From Angiostrongylus vasorum (taxonomy: Eukaryota > Nematoda > Chromadorea > Rhabditida > Metastrongylidae), in NCBI GenBank assembly GCA_018806985.1, contig JADANN010000461.1, positions 1,426,001-1,490,000 on the forward strand: DNA of 64,000 bases. The letters are read 5' to 3'. Numbering within the stretch: the stretch's first letter is position 1; each line of letters opens with the position of its first letter. The position numbers were made by a program, and so were the translations under genes. A model generated the notes under the pieces. That model did no database searches. It was not told the origin of the DNA and saw nothing but the letters and a program-made list of their open reading frames with translations. Positions 40,440 through 52,744 of the stretch are shown in pieces.

Positions 40440-41505
40440 TATTCGGCTAACGTTTCGATGTCTTCGTCTTCAGCACAGCCGATGTTATCCGAGTCGATGT
40501 TCACAGTCGTTCACCTTCTCGATGTGGAGTCTTTATTGTCGTATCGAGTCGAATCCTCTTCAGTGAAGCACTGTTTGAATGAGGAAGCCTCATTCGGCAG
40601 CGCTCTATTATACGCGACGGTTGTTGACCGAATGTCGACTAATAATGAATTCGTTTTACTTCGACAATCTATCCTGCAGCAGTCTGCATTAGAATAACTA
40701 GCGCACGGCGTAATAATACTTCACTAAACCGGCTTAGTGAAGGGCGAGTGTGGCGGAGTAGTCGGATGCGCCCTGCGACAAACACGTGGAATTGATCCTC
40801 GCGTCCATGGCCCACCAAGCCTTCCATTCCTCCTGGGTCGGCAAATTGGAACCAGACTTGTCTGGGAGGGTAGCAGCACGGACTCGATACATCGGTAGGC
40901 CACCGCGAGTTTGATTCGAGGCCACCATTGTAAAGGCCAAATATGCATTCAGTCACCTCCAACGATGGTTAATGAAGTCGAATGTATGGTGCATCCCTCA
41001 AGATTGATCAACGCCGAGAGCATTATCCTTTGTAGCTTTAAAGCGGCTTTCATCTAAACTCTGCTTGAATGATCAATGAATTTGCTTGAATTGTTTAGTT
41101 GAATACGTCGAAACGTTAGCTGAATAAAAGCGCCAAGGCTAAATGGAAGGCGTTTTAGTAAAGTATTATTACGCTATGTGCTAGCTATTCTAATGCCAAC
41201 TGCTGCAGGATTAATTTCCGAAATTAAAGCAAACCATTGTCAATAGACAGAGATTCAACAACCGTCTTCTGTGAAAGAGGGCTGCCTGGGTGAGGTTGCC
41301 TCATTCAAGCGGTGCTCCACTGAAGAAGATTCGATTCAATGCAACGATGAAGACATCAGCTCGGGAAGACGAACGTCTGTGGACCATCCACTCGGATTTT
41401 TTGGCTCTGAGGAAGACGAAGGCGTTGTAAGGTTCGCCGAATAAAAGTTTTATGAAGACTTCGTGAAAGCTCAACAATTCGAAGAAATTTATTGATTATT
41501 CACGC
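40440..41505. repeat. Family E foldback split by a family A SINE
   Basis: The left arm (about 40,440-40,600) reads GGCTAACGTTTCGATGTCTT and GAATCCTCTTCAGTGAAGCA. The right arm (about 41,275-41,445) carries diverged complements (GCTCCACTGAAGAAGATTCG, GAAGACGAAGGCG). The family A copy at 40,743-41,030 lies between. Confidence 0.7.
40743..41030 (+). repeat. Family A SINE inserted between the arms of a family E foldback
   Basis: The full copy (head GCGAGTGTGGCGGAGTAGTC, tail GATTGATCAACGCCGAGAG) lies between the two arms of the foldback at 40,440-41,500 and carries a short internal insertion near 40,910-40,935. Confidence 0.88.
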
Positions 41506-41674
41506 CGAGGTTAAGTGAAAGTTGGTTTAGTAAATCAATATTATTTGTTTTCTTTAAAAAAATTCGAAAAGATAATCAATAAAAGTGTCACCTTTCACAT
41601 TAGATATTTAAAGCCCTCTCACAGTACTCTACATGAATCGCAAAAGCTAGAGATACCGTGCAATTATGCACAAA

Positions 41675-41935
41675 CATTTACTGGCTCGATCTAGCTCCGG
41701 TTTCTTTCCCTGACTGGTCGACGAATCGGTACCAGAGTTGTCTGGGAAAACATCCGTTCGAACCATAAAAATTCCCATTGACTCTGTGGTAAGGATCTGG
41801 AAACGCAATAGTGGAGCCGTTCCAGAATTCCAAAGAGAAGCCGAACAAAAAACGGAAATCTGCAACACATTCGTGGACGGTACTTGCAAACCATCGAATC
41901 GAAGGAAAGAGGTGCTAGGGTTTGCACAATATCTA
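41675..41935 (+). repeat. Family C repeat, headless copy
   Basis: CGACGAATCGGTACCAGAGT, GAAGCCGAACAAAAAACGG and AAAGAGGTGCTAGGGTTTGC match the body. Confidence 0.65.
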
Positions 41936-42715
41936 CTAGCGGATCATATTTTTTTAAAAAAAACTAAATTAAATTCTTATTGGAAATTTTTTTCGGAGAT
42001 GAGTATTTGTGTGGCTTTCAAGGTTGACCTGTCATCCTTCAAGGTTATATTTCACATCGTAACCACCCTCTTCTCCTTAATGGGTTATTGCTCGGCATTC
42101 ATAAATTTAGTGCTCAGACTACCCTATGAGTTCCACTGCTACTTCATTACTTTTCTGTCATCTTCCTTCCCTACTGCCTTAGTGAAAACACTAGTTGTGG
42201 ATGGAGATCTCCTTAGGATGTCCTTCTTGCCAGTATAAGACGTTCTCCCATGTAATCACCAGAAGGATTCGTTAACTGACGTGAATCGAAGAGCTGTTTT
42301 TTTGAATGGCATTGCCTCGTTGAGAATTCATTTTTTAATTACTCTGGTGACCTTAACCTTTTCTTTCGGATTGTTTCGAGGAATTCCATGCCTGTCATGT
42401 GAATGTCGTCTCCGTTTTTATCCCAGTCCGAAACAGATGGAAGTATTAATTAGACGGTAAGCTGCTGTGCAGACCTTTCGATAACAGCTTTTTTGATAGC
42501 TAGACTCCTTGAGGACTTGAAGATTTGACAACCGCAAAGAACTTGAATCTCTACTTCATTCTCCGCGGCGTATGTCGCTCTAAAGGTAAAATTATGGCCC
42601 AGAAACTTCCACACAGCAATTTTTGTAACGAATTCTTAGCTGAATCTGCTCAATCACTAATGTGAATATTAGGTTGAAAAAAAAACGCAAAATAAATAAC
42701 ATTTATGGCCTTCAG
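41936..42715. other. Gene-poor stretch left of the large palindrome
   Basis: No recognisable exon or repeat. Confidence 0.5.
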
Positions 42716-43967
42716 AATATCATAATATCACTATAATAGATGGAAAGTAAGTCAGCTCATGTTGGCTAAGATCTGTAAAGTCTTGTAAAGTCTAGCGGCT
42801 TATTTTTTCAACCAGTAAAGCCTGTTGTGAGCTGAGACATGTTTTTCTGATATTAGAAAGCCAAATTAATTATGACCCTCTACAAGCCATATATGGCTCA
42901 GTATTGTGCCAATGTACTAATTTGTGTTTCCAATAAAACATGCACCTGCGCCACCAGTAGTCACCCAAAAGCTTTTCATTGCTTCATGCGCAGAAAGCTA
43001 ATAAAGTTGCAGACCATATGAAGCATTGTGCAATTTTTCGTAAAATGAAAATGAACAGTCGTAGAAATGGCGACTATAACCATATGCGACTCTGAGCGGC
43101 TGTTCTTCTCGGTGGAAGACAGGTGAAAAGAAAGCGGCTCTGAAAAAGGCGATTCTGCCGAAACGTCAGCTACGGTTGTGTTGTATATGTGTCATTTTAT
43201 GGAAGTAAATGTATGTTAACCTTTTTATTCAATGACTATTCTTTTTAACGGCAGGGTATGTTGCGAAATATAACTTCTATAACGCTGAGATATTTGCAAA
43301 CTCCGGAGTTGGTGTGGTGGTGAACGCGTTACTCCCCGGAAAGGACAATAGCGCGTTCGTTCCCTACCGCAGACACCTGCGGTCCTGAGTTTTGCAAATA
43401 TCTCAGCGTTATAGAAGTTATATTTCGCAACATACCCTGCCGTTAAAAAGAATAGTCATTAAATAAAAAGCTTAACATACGTTTACTTCCATGACACACA
43501 TACAACACAACCGTAGCTGACGTTTCGGCAGAATCGTCTTCTTCAGAGCCGTTTTTTTCACCTGTCTCCCACCGAAGAAGAGCAGCCGCTCAGAGAAAGG
43601 GTATGGTTACAGTCGTCATTTCTACGACTGTTCATTTCATTTTTATTTAAGGAAAAATTGCACAACGCTTCATATGGTCTGCAACTTTATTAGCTTTCTG
43701 CGCATGAAGCAATGAAAAAGCTTTTGGGTGACCACTGGTGGCGCAGGTGCATGTTTTATTTGCAACACAAATTAATACATTGGCAACAATTTGAGCCATG
43801 TATGGCTTATAGAGGGTCATGATTAATTAGGCCTTCCAGTATCAAAAAACATGTCTCAGCTCACAACAGGCTTTACTGGTTGAAGGCCGCTAGACTTCAC
43901 AGATCTTAGCTAACATGAGCTGAATTACTTTCCGTCTATTATAGTGATATTATGATATTATGATATA
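42716..43967. repeat. Large palindrome, ~600-bp arms with family B and E segments
   Basis: The left arm (42,716-43,314) begins CAGAATATCATAATATCACT. The right arm (43,384-43,967) ends in its complement, AGTGATATTATGATATT. Many stretches of 15-20 bases match between arms, such as TAATAAAGTTGCAGACCATA against TATGGTCTGCAACTTTATTA. The ~69-base centre carries the family B tRNA-like sequence (GTTACTCCCCGGAAAGG). The arms also hold a family E motif. This is a composite foldback element with no coding capacity. Confidence 0.9.
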
Positions 43968-45134
43968 TATACAGGTAGCAAAACTTCTTCTGAGGCAGTA
44001 CCATCTGATGAGACTGATTCAATGGACAGTACGGTGTCCTCGAATGCCTGCATCAGAAAAAATGGCAAGCAGGAAGCTTTAAGAATGTTTTTTGCAGTGG
44101 ACCTTGCTATTTGGAGATGACTAAACAGTACGAGTCAAATGCGTCTTCGATGAATAATAATCAACAAAGAAATAATGCAAAGACAGAGAATATTCAATAA
44201 CAATTGAGAATGTTCTCTACACACACATTCTACTTGCCTCACCATTTCTTCCACTCGTTTTGTTGTCATAAACGCCATAGAAGTGACTGAGTTTTCATGA
44301 GAGTTCAACAACCGTCGTTTCGGAATCCACCTTTCTTCACTGACGGCGAAATTTTTTTCAGGAATCCCGGACAACCCAGCTAGGGCGTTCCCAGACCTTC
44401 GTCATTAGATGGTTGCCCATCGTTGTTGGGACATGTTTTGTGGATCTCAGTAATTCCTTCATTTCTTTCATCGTTTCGTGTCCGTCATCCATTAATCTCT
44501 TCGGTTTTGTTTGTTGGTTCAGTTGAGGCCTTCAGGATTAACTTCTCCTCATGAATTTCATAGAATGCTTATTTCATGGAATTTTGGAATATTTTTGTTA
44601 AAGCACTCTCCAGATAAACGATAACTGCTACCATACTGTATTTTTTGGATAGCATCGGGCTTTTCCCTATAGAATTGTGATACCAATTTATCTACTTGGA
44701 AGGGATAGTAGGTTTAGTTGGCTCGGCTCGGAATTGAACCTGAGATCATGCGTGTGTTGCATAACATCTTTACCACGTTTTTCGAACAGCAAGTAGTGAA
44801 ATCCACATGGCGAAATATTACCAGAAGATTGCTGAGCTTGGTTTTTTGTCAAATTTCAGCTTATAAGTAGCCCTGTTTGTCTTGCAACCAAGAAATGAAT
44901 TTTTCTTGTCAGAGTAACATTATTTGTTTCTGACTTTCTTCTTTTAAGACAGAAAGAGAGTTAAGCCGTTACAGATCTAAAGATGGGTTCAAAGCCAAAG
45001 ATGACAGGAAATTTTCCCATTTGTTCTTCCTTATCCTTGCTTTTCCATGGAGAAATGGGCCGTCGTTGGCACAAACACTCTACTGCTTCTTTCAGGTCTC
45101 ATAATCCCAGAACAGAAAAGTACGGAAGTATTCC
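43968..45134. other. Gene-poor stretch right of the large palindrome
   Basis: No recognisable exon. GAATTGAACCTGAGATCATG near 44,730 hints at a decayed family A-like head. Confidence 0.5.
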
Positions 45135-45565
45135 CACGACCGACTTTCTATTAACCTTGCCATTGACAGATCAATTCTTTATATTCTATTTCAAAACCTT
45201 TCAAAATTCTTTTATATTTTCTGTTGAGCAAATACAAGGTGCTATTTTATTTCTTTATTTACGAACAAGCTGACGTTTCGGCGGATATCGCCTTCCTCAG
45301 AGCCTGGAACGGTCAAGTTGACCCCAATCTACCCAGCCAAACACTTGCATGACCAAACAGAGGAAATGCTAAACCATGATTTCAAACACATTGAATCATT
45401 AGTATTTTCTGTGCTTGGTTATGGAGGTGTTTGGCTGGGGAGATTGCTGTCAACTTGACCTTTCCAGGCTCTGAGGAAGGCGATATCCGCCGAAACGTCA
45501 GCTTGTTCGTAAATAAAGCAATAAAACAACATCATGTATTTGCTCAACAAGAATATAAAGTATGG
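45135..45565. repeat. Family E foldback, second well-preserved copy
   Basis: AACAAGCTGACGTTTCGGCG and TCGCCTTCCTCAGAGCCTGG on the left pair with CCAGGCTCTGAGGAAGGCGA and CGCCGAAACGTCAGCTTGTT on the right. The inner part adds GGTCAAGTTGACC and its partner GTCAACTTGACC. Confidence 0.9.
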
Positions 45566-46014
45566 GAGCATTTTTAGGAGTAATTAGTTTTAACTATGAT
45601 GACAGTGAAATATTTTTTCATTTTAATCAACACCATTGCTAAACCGATCGGACTGAGAGCTTTAGATGGAGATATCGAAGCAGTGCAAGGGTTATCCTCT
45701 TTCCGTAAAGGGAATACAATCACTGTTGTCAATCATGATTGCTAGGAAAGAAAAATTCTCTCTCATTACCTTCACTTCTACCTATATCCACTGAAAACAA
45801 GTCATGGGAAATCTAATGAATTCTAGTAGATCAATGAATCAAATAGCATTGCGGTCTTCACAGGCCAGCAGATGGTCTCCAGACGCATGCCTCGTCTCTG
45901 CTTCCGTTGCTTGTTTCCTTATTGCAAAATCCTCTAATCTCATGAACTTCAACACGATTTTTTTATGAACAGTTACTTTTTACAAACATTTATTAATGGA
46001 GGACTATAAAAAAA

Positions 46015-46290
46015 GGTAAAGGTGTCGGCATTGATCAATCTCCGAGGGATGCGTCATGCATTCAACTTCATTAACTATCGTTGGAGGTGATTGAATGCAT
46101 ATCTGCCCTTTACAATGACTCGCGGTGGCCTACCGATGTGTCCAGCCAGTGCTGCTATCCTCCCAGACAAGTCTGGTACCAATTTGCCGACCCGGAGGGA
46201 CGGAAGGCTTGGCGGGCCATGAGCGCGGGGATCGATTCCGCGTGTGTGTCACAGTGGCGCCTGCAACCACTGTACCACACCCGCTCCTTC
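46015..46290 (-). repeat. Family A tRNA-derived SINE
   Basis: The reverse copy runs from GTGTCGGCATTGATCAATC to a head at CACTGTACCACACCCGC. Confidence 0.88.
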
Positions 46291-46474
46291 GAATACCATG
46301 CCGATTTTTAACATGCACTATTTCTGTAATATTTTTTATGGATTATGTCCTATCGAAATGCTCACTTTACACTCATATATATAAAGCTATTGACTTTCTT
46401 AAAGGCCTATATACGACTTTTCCTTTTGAAAGATGAAACTATTGACTGCTCAAGAAGTGGAGAGTGATAAGAAC

Positions 46475-46725
46475 TCTTGTGATTTATCCTACAACCTCAG
46501 CTTAACTTAGTTCAATGCCGATTTGTCCTCCGCGTATCAGTCCCGTTGATGGGTGATTGCTGATAGCACCCATAGGTCAATAACGTGGCTGACAGAAAGG
46601 CGAAACAAGGAATACGCATGGTGTCGCGGAGCGCGTTAGCCACCGGAAAGGGTAATATCGTGTTCGATCCCGCCGCAGACACAAGTGGTCCGGATTTTCG
46701 TAAATGTTTCAGCACCGTTATGATA
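46475..46725 (+). repeat. Family B element, diverged
   Basis: CCTCAGCTTAACTTAGTTCA, GCCACCGGAAAGGGTAATAT and GTGTTCGATCCCGCC are recognisable. Confidence 0.82.
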
Positions 46726-46984
46726 AGAACTTTTCAAGAACTCACCACCTTCAGAAGACCAAAATTTGACCAAAAAGAGCAACAAGCTCCATTTAAGTGG
46801 AATTTTAGCAAAATTGTGCGAATGACAGCGTTATAAGTGAAGTCATTGACTCTTCACGGATCTCAGAAGTTGCACTAAGCACGATTGCGTTCGTTGGAAA
46901 AAAAATCTATGTTTGAGGGTAATCTACCCTATATCACAAGGATAAAAAGTGCTTGATTACCAATCGTTAGCGTACTGTTCGTTG

Positions 46985-47275
46985 TTCTTAAAGGACGAAG
47001 TATAGATTACTCGGAGGGGATCAATTCCATGAGGGAAACATCGTGCATTCGATTCCATTCGTTGCATCGAAGAAGTGAAGGAATGGACAAATTTGGGCAA
47101 TGCAATAATTTACCAGTGTATTGATGTATCAAGTCAGTGTTTTTTGTCCTTTTACGTAAGTACCCTACCAATTTGCTAACTTTCCTGAAAGGTGGGAGGT
47201 CCCAAGAATCGGGATCGAACCAGCGACCACATGTGTATTGCAGAACACATCTAAGCACGGCAGTAGGCGTGACAA
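46985..47275 (-). repeat. Family A-like SINE, old copy
   Basis: GATTCCATTCGTTGCATCG, CGGGATCGAACCAGCGACC and CACATCTAAGCACGG retain the order of the family. Confidence 0.6.
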
Positions 47276-47372
47276 CTACCATAACTTTATAAATATTGTT
47301 TCTATATTGTCACTGGGACTTTTTAGTACATCTGAATTTAGTGTTAAACCCCCTGTTTTATCTAGTCAAATA

Positions 47373-47656
47373 AGGATAAAAATAAAGGATAAAGCTCTCG
47401 GCGTTAATCAATCCCTGAGGTATGCGCCATGCATTCGACTTCATTAAGTATCGTTGGATGTGACTGAATGCAAATCTGTCCTTTTGACAATGACGGTGGC
47501 CTACCGATTTATCGAGCCAGTGTGCTATCCTCCCAGACAAGTCTGGTACCAATTTACCGACTCCGGAGGGATGGAGGGCTTGGCGGGCCATGGGCGCGAG
47601 GATCAATTCCACGCGTGTGTCACGGCGGCGCCTCCAACCACTGCGTCACACGCGCC
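47373..47656 (-). repeat. Family A tRNA-derived SINE with perfect 13-bp target-site duplication
   Basis: The direct repeat ATCTAGTCAAATA lies at 47,360-47,372 and 47,657-47,669, immediately bracketing a full-length copy. This fixes the true ends of the element. Confidence 0.95.
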
Positions 47657-47734
47657 ATCTAGTCAAATAGAAGTACTTATTGCTACGTATGTAGGTCGTA
47701 GCTGCACAGAATGTCCTCACTTACTGTTGAGCTT

Positions 47735-47835
47735 ACATGGGGCTGTTACGAATCTCTACCGTGTTGACGTTTCGGCTTCTTCGCTTTCTTCAGAACCCCA
47801 CTGAATAGAGTCGAGTTAGTTCTTCCTGCGATACG
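47735..47835 (-). repeat. Family E single-arm fragment
   Basis: GTTGACGTTTCGGCTTCTTC and GCTTTCTTCAGAACCCC match one arm. No partner arm is visible nearby. Confidence 0.6.
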
Positions 47836-49904
47836 AGCCTTCGTAGTCGTTTCCACTGAGTTGAACTGAGTAGAGTGGAGCATTGCATTTTCATGGAACT
47901 CGGTATTGAGATTATGGCTATATTATAAAATCGACGTAAATAAAAAACGTCTTTCTGCAATTCCTCATTAAATGTGGCTGAAAGTTTTAATTATGACTTG
48001 CCCAGATGCACAGCGCTTCTCTTGAAGAATACACTCGGCTTCAACGGTATTATCTGCTTTCATGGCCACCGTGACGGACGAGATAGCCCACTGCATCAAA
48101 ACCCATTCGTGCGTTCGTCGTAGGTTTGAGACAGTCAATTCGTAAAGAATTCATAGTACTACAGCTTCTGTGTACGGTAATTATCCTTGAATTACGTGGA
48201 GAGGTCTCTTTGGGCTGACTTTGCACTTTGTATGGGCAGGGCTCATAATCTTCGATCATCGACTTATGTCCGCAATCTGAATCCCGTCGTTTATGTACTT
48301 CAAGTGGTTAACGCAACGCATTAGTCTTATTGCAAAAGCTAACCCTTCTATCATCACTGCACATACGAAGGACATCATCGTGGTTGTGGTGGTGGTTGAA
48401 GAAGTGGTTCCATATAAGGACGCCGTTTATCCTCTTCGACATATTCAAGGCTTTTATAGGCTTCAACCTCAATTCGTTTTTTACTACTCATTCGTGTTCA
48501 TTCATCCATCCTACATCTCTATTCAACGCCATCTTAATCTATTATAGATAGACAACCTTTCTGGAGAATATGTAATCGACTTTGAATAGTTGAATAAGCC
48601 ACCAGATGGCTGACGAGTGCAGAACCCATGTTTCCCAACAGTAGTTTTTTTTTCTCTGGCATGTCACAAAGTGAATATTTTGTTATCCAAATGTCTTTGT
48701 GATAAAGTGAAGTACTCTGAACCTCCTAGCAGAAGCTGTAGCAATGGTCTTATTCATTCTGCCACTCATAAGGATAAAATCCATCGAGATTTGCCATAGT
48801 CAATCAATGCCTAGGTGAGTACTGCTGGGTTCGGCCAGGTAGAGAAAACAGCTGCAGTACGAATGAAGTAAGAACGACCAAACAAAGGGTTCATAGAATT
48901 TCTTCTGTTCTTTCCTATCAGATAACGTGCTACAGTTCCAAAGCTGCAAATCTAGTATTCATAACTTTGTTTTCCATGAAAATCGCATAAGTAGTAATGG
49001 CAGAGACACTCTGCATTCTTATAAAATCGCCTACTCTTTAGTACCTTGAATGTCTGATGTGTGAATGACGTTAAATTCTGCAGCTGCTTGCCTACCTCTT
49101 CTGTTCCTCAGAGTCCAGGCAAAACTCACTCATATTAGATGCAACGAATACTGAAACGAACTGCCAATGAATACTAATGAACCGGCGCTACTTGTTCCTA
49201 TTCGTTATGTCAGCTGTTGTGCCACAGTTTATATTATGCATAGCAAAACGATTTCTGATCAACAACTATTCGCTCTTATGCAGCAGAGTAGTTACTTCAC
49301 ACTATGATAATCTGTTATCGTTGTCAGGATGTGAAACCATGAATACATTCGTTTGTCGTCGTTAGATTGACTCCCTTTCAATAAGAGGCTTTGCATTGTT
49401 GCTCGATTGACCTCATCGGTGGTTAGCAGTTATTCTTAGCTGTTGAGACGTACACGCATGTCCGTGCCATGGTAGAATCCTGCCAGCTACCCATGAGGGC
49501 TTGCCTTCTTGTCAGAAACACTCACGTGAAGAATTCATACCAAAAGCTTAATGTTCTTCGTGGAAAATCGCTTAACCGTTAATAGGCAATGTTGGTTTTT
49601 TGATAACTGCCGGTAATTTTTTCCATAACTAGAGGAGTGAGGAGTTAAATGCTCTGTAACCTCAGGTAAGAGGCTTTACCCTGCTTCCTCAAGTATATAA
49701 ATCATTTCGTAGAAAGGTTTTTTTGTTTTCAAATCTGTTTGAACTCTAACCTCAAGGGTAATAATAGGATTGGAGTTTATGTTTCAAAAAATTTCTAACC
49801 CAAGCACAGAAATTACAATAATAAGGGCAAAGTGAAAACAGAATCTGCTTTTTTTCTGTGGGATTCCGGAAATTTCACCTTAGTAGGACAAGCACAATAA
49901 GCAA
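47836..49904. other. Gene-poor stretch
   Basis: No recognisable exon or repeat family over about 2 kb. Several open frames near 60-85 codons have no supporting features. Confidence 0.5.
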
Positions 49905-50100
49905 GAACCTTGCTGGGACGGTAAGCTGGTGCCCGACTTCTCTAGGAAAATATAAACTGTATTGATAAATGGGTAGGCTAGCGCAAGTCATCGTTGGTCA
50001 GGTATGCATTCAATCACCTCGACCGATCCTTGATGACATCGAATGCATGGCACATCCCTCAGCGACTGATTAACGCTAAACGCTTCATCCTTTTATCTTT
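49905..50100 (+). repeat. Family A SINE, head missing
   Basis: Body and tail (GGTAAGCTGGTGCCCGACTT, GACTGATTAACGCTAAACGC) are present without the tRNA-like head, a 5' truncation typical of incomplete reverse transcription. Confidence 0.8.
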
Positions 50101-50414
50101 GAGGTGATATAGATGGGTATCCGAAAAAATCTATCCTGTTTACACTGGAGACATCATGAGCATAAGATCTATTCGACTACTTCGCAGAATATTCAGTGGA
50201 ATATTTTCCGAGTGGGTGTGGAAGATATTTTGATGAATGTTGAAAACGCAACATAATTTTTTTACATTCTCAGAATCCATTAGTTTTCGTGACGTTAGGA
50301 ATTTTGCTGAAAAATTTAAGGACATGATGACGCCAATTTAGTAGGGATCTTTAACATGGCTTCATCTTCTATGACCTGATCGAAATGACAAAACTTAACG
50401 AAAATAAAAAAGAT

Positions 50415-50695
50415 TAAAGAATAAAGCTCTCGGCGTAGATCAATCCCTTAGGGATGCACCATGCATTCGACTTCATTAAGCATCGTTTGGATGTGATTGA
50501 ATGCATATCTGACCGTTACAATAACTCGCGGTGGCCTGCCGATGTATTCACCCAGTGTTGCCATCCTCCCAGACAAGTCTGGTACCAATTTACCGACCCC
50601 GGAGGGATGGAAGGATTGGTGAGCCACGGGCGTGGTGATCGATTTCACGTGTGTGTGTTGCAGGGCGCCTCCGAGCACTGCGCCACACGAGCGCT
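50415..50695 (-). repeat. Family A tRNA-derived SINE
   Basis: This well-preserved reverse copy runs from AATAAAGCTCTCGGCG to GCACTGCGCCACACGAGCGC. Confidence 0.92.
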
Positions 50696-51002
50696 TTTTT
50701 AACGTTAATAACTTGCTTAAAATTAATTGCAGGTTATTTAATAATAAGCATTGCTATTATTGTTATCATCTTTATCGCCACCGTCTTCTACACTTATTAC
50801 CCGTTTTGGTTCGAAAGTCTTACACCAAGATTGATTATGTGCCAGCATGGAGGGGTATATGATTTGAGTCGACGAGTTTCCTGTTTCAACTTTTCGTCGG
50901 AGATGTTCCTTAAATGTATGAATTGAATTATGCAATTACATTATGTTTAGAACTACGTTATGCATGTAAATTTCGCTAAAACTCCGTAGATGAAAGTATG
51001 GA

Positions 51003-51190
51003 GGTGCCATGCATTCGATTCCATTCGTAACCTCGCAGAAATGTTTGGATAAATATTGGGTGCTTATGGGCATATCAAATCAGCGCTTATTGCTACCTTT
51101 CTGGAGAATTCCAAAAGTGCTAGCTTGGCTTAGGCGTGGGGTCGAACCCGCCGTTATTGCACGGCCCTTCTCACCACTGTTAGACGAAAA
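51003..51190 (-). repeat. Family A-like SINE, old truncated copy
   Basis: GATTCCATTCGTAACCTCGC and GGGGTCGAACCCGCC with a head CCCTTCTCACCACTG remain. Confidence 0.55.
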
Positions 51191-52344
51191 ACCACGGCAG
51201 TTTGTCTATTATTCTGTTAAAATATAGCAAAAATTTCATAAATTAAAGAAATCATGGAGCCAGAAGGCACCATATGAAAACCGAACGCTCGTCGGTATAG
51301 CACGCGCTATGAATTTTATATTATGTTGAAGCTGATTAAACTACGCAAGAACGCCATTTTAATCGTCATAGCTTAGACTGAAGTCACCGAACCGATCCTT
51401 CTTCGTCCTAATTTCTTTTTTTTCATGCCGAGGGATATATTTTACTGAATTGTAAACGCTGGCGAGATTTAAAACATCAGCACACCCCCACCACCACTCT
51501 CACCTCCTTACCCTTGCCCGTATATTCCAACATTTTTTTTAAATAAGTGACTCTTTTCTGCAAAGATTTATCATTAGGTGTTTTGCGAGAAGCTCTTATC
51601 TCAATCTGAGATGTTGCTTCCACCAAAGAAGTTCTCACTCCAGTTTTCATCAAACTTTCTTTCCTGTCCCTCTTATCAACAAATGGGCAGCAAATCATCT
51701 AGCAAGTGCTGTACTTCATTATTATGTCGCTTGTCTTCACCAAAAAAGTCCAATCCCTAAGAGATTATTTGCCTAACAAGTATATAAATGGTTTGGCAGG
51801 ATTCCTTTGTAGACTAGGGAAACCTGCTCCAAGCCTTCCTAGGCTGTTACCAAAGTGGTTGTACACTGTGAATTGGAGGGAATGCTCCATTTTGTGAGCA
51901 ACTTCCTTCCAAAAAAGTCTGTAAACGAAGTTATTTCAGTACACTTTAAGTAGGCTTGGCTTATTCCAGGAGGATTCCGATGATTTCGTTCTCAGCTTAG
52001 ATGATGCTTTTCTGGGTACGAATCTGCCGTTGACGTAGAATGCATAGAAACACTCGGCCTGCACTAAGATGTTAAACCATACGTCATTCCATATGTATTT
52101 TCTTTTGTCAAAGCTATCTAATAAATAAATCGAGATGCCCGCAAATTTTCAATCTTCGTGAACATTTTTGATAGAGGATAACAATCATACGTTTCAGCAC
52201 ATCTCATTTGAAAGCTTCTTTATCGTGGATACGTCATCCATCGTTATTAACACCGTAATTAAAAATTAGAAAGGGTAGTTTCAATTGGGCGAACTTTCAA
52301 GTCAGCATAATAATCAAAGCAAAGATCCCTTTAGCATCTAAATA
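51191..52344. other. Gene-poor stretch
   Basis: Short frames occur on both strands near 51,477-51,900. None has splice or family support. Confidence 0.5.
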
Positions 52345-52445
52345 ATATTATTGTTATCACAATAGTGCTGAGGTATTTGCAACATTCCGAACCGCAGGTG
52401 TCTGCGGTGGGGATCGAACTCGCTGTTTCCCTTTCCGGGGATAAT
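52345..52445 (-). repeat. Family B element fragment
   Basis: GCTGAGGTATTTGCAAC, CCGCAGGTGTCTGCGGTGGG and CTTTCCGGGGATAAT remain. Confidence 0.82.
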
Positions 52446-52669
52446 GTTATTTTTACTGATTACTTTTTTTTGTCATTTTTTTCCGTTTTTTTTACAATGT
52501 CCACGGATATTTTTATGATTCCACGTGGTATTCAATAATTGTCAGAAAGTTTTGGTTGCTATCTTCGATTTTTACGAAATCAGTTCTGACGACAAAAAAA
52601 AGCTTTTTAATGTGTTGTGTTTAAGACGTAGTGAAAACCCATGAATTCATCCTTTCTGAGGTGTGCAAT

Positions 52670-52673
<4 letters not shown>

Positions 52674-52705
<32 letters not shown>
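52674..52705. repeat. TA dinucleotide repeat
   Basis: About 15 TA units. Confidence 0.95.
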
Positions 52706-52744
52706 TCATGTCATAAGGTATACTCACTACTACAATTCCTATCG

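Noticed and set aside
41738..42238. 166-codon open frame on the + strand
   Set aside because: Its first third is family C repeat. The rest has no recognisable domain or splice context.
51683..51760. MGSKSSSKCC, resembling a myristoylation signal
   Set aside because: Only 25 codons, no downstream exon found. Short N-terminal patterns like this arise often by chance.
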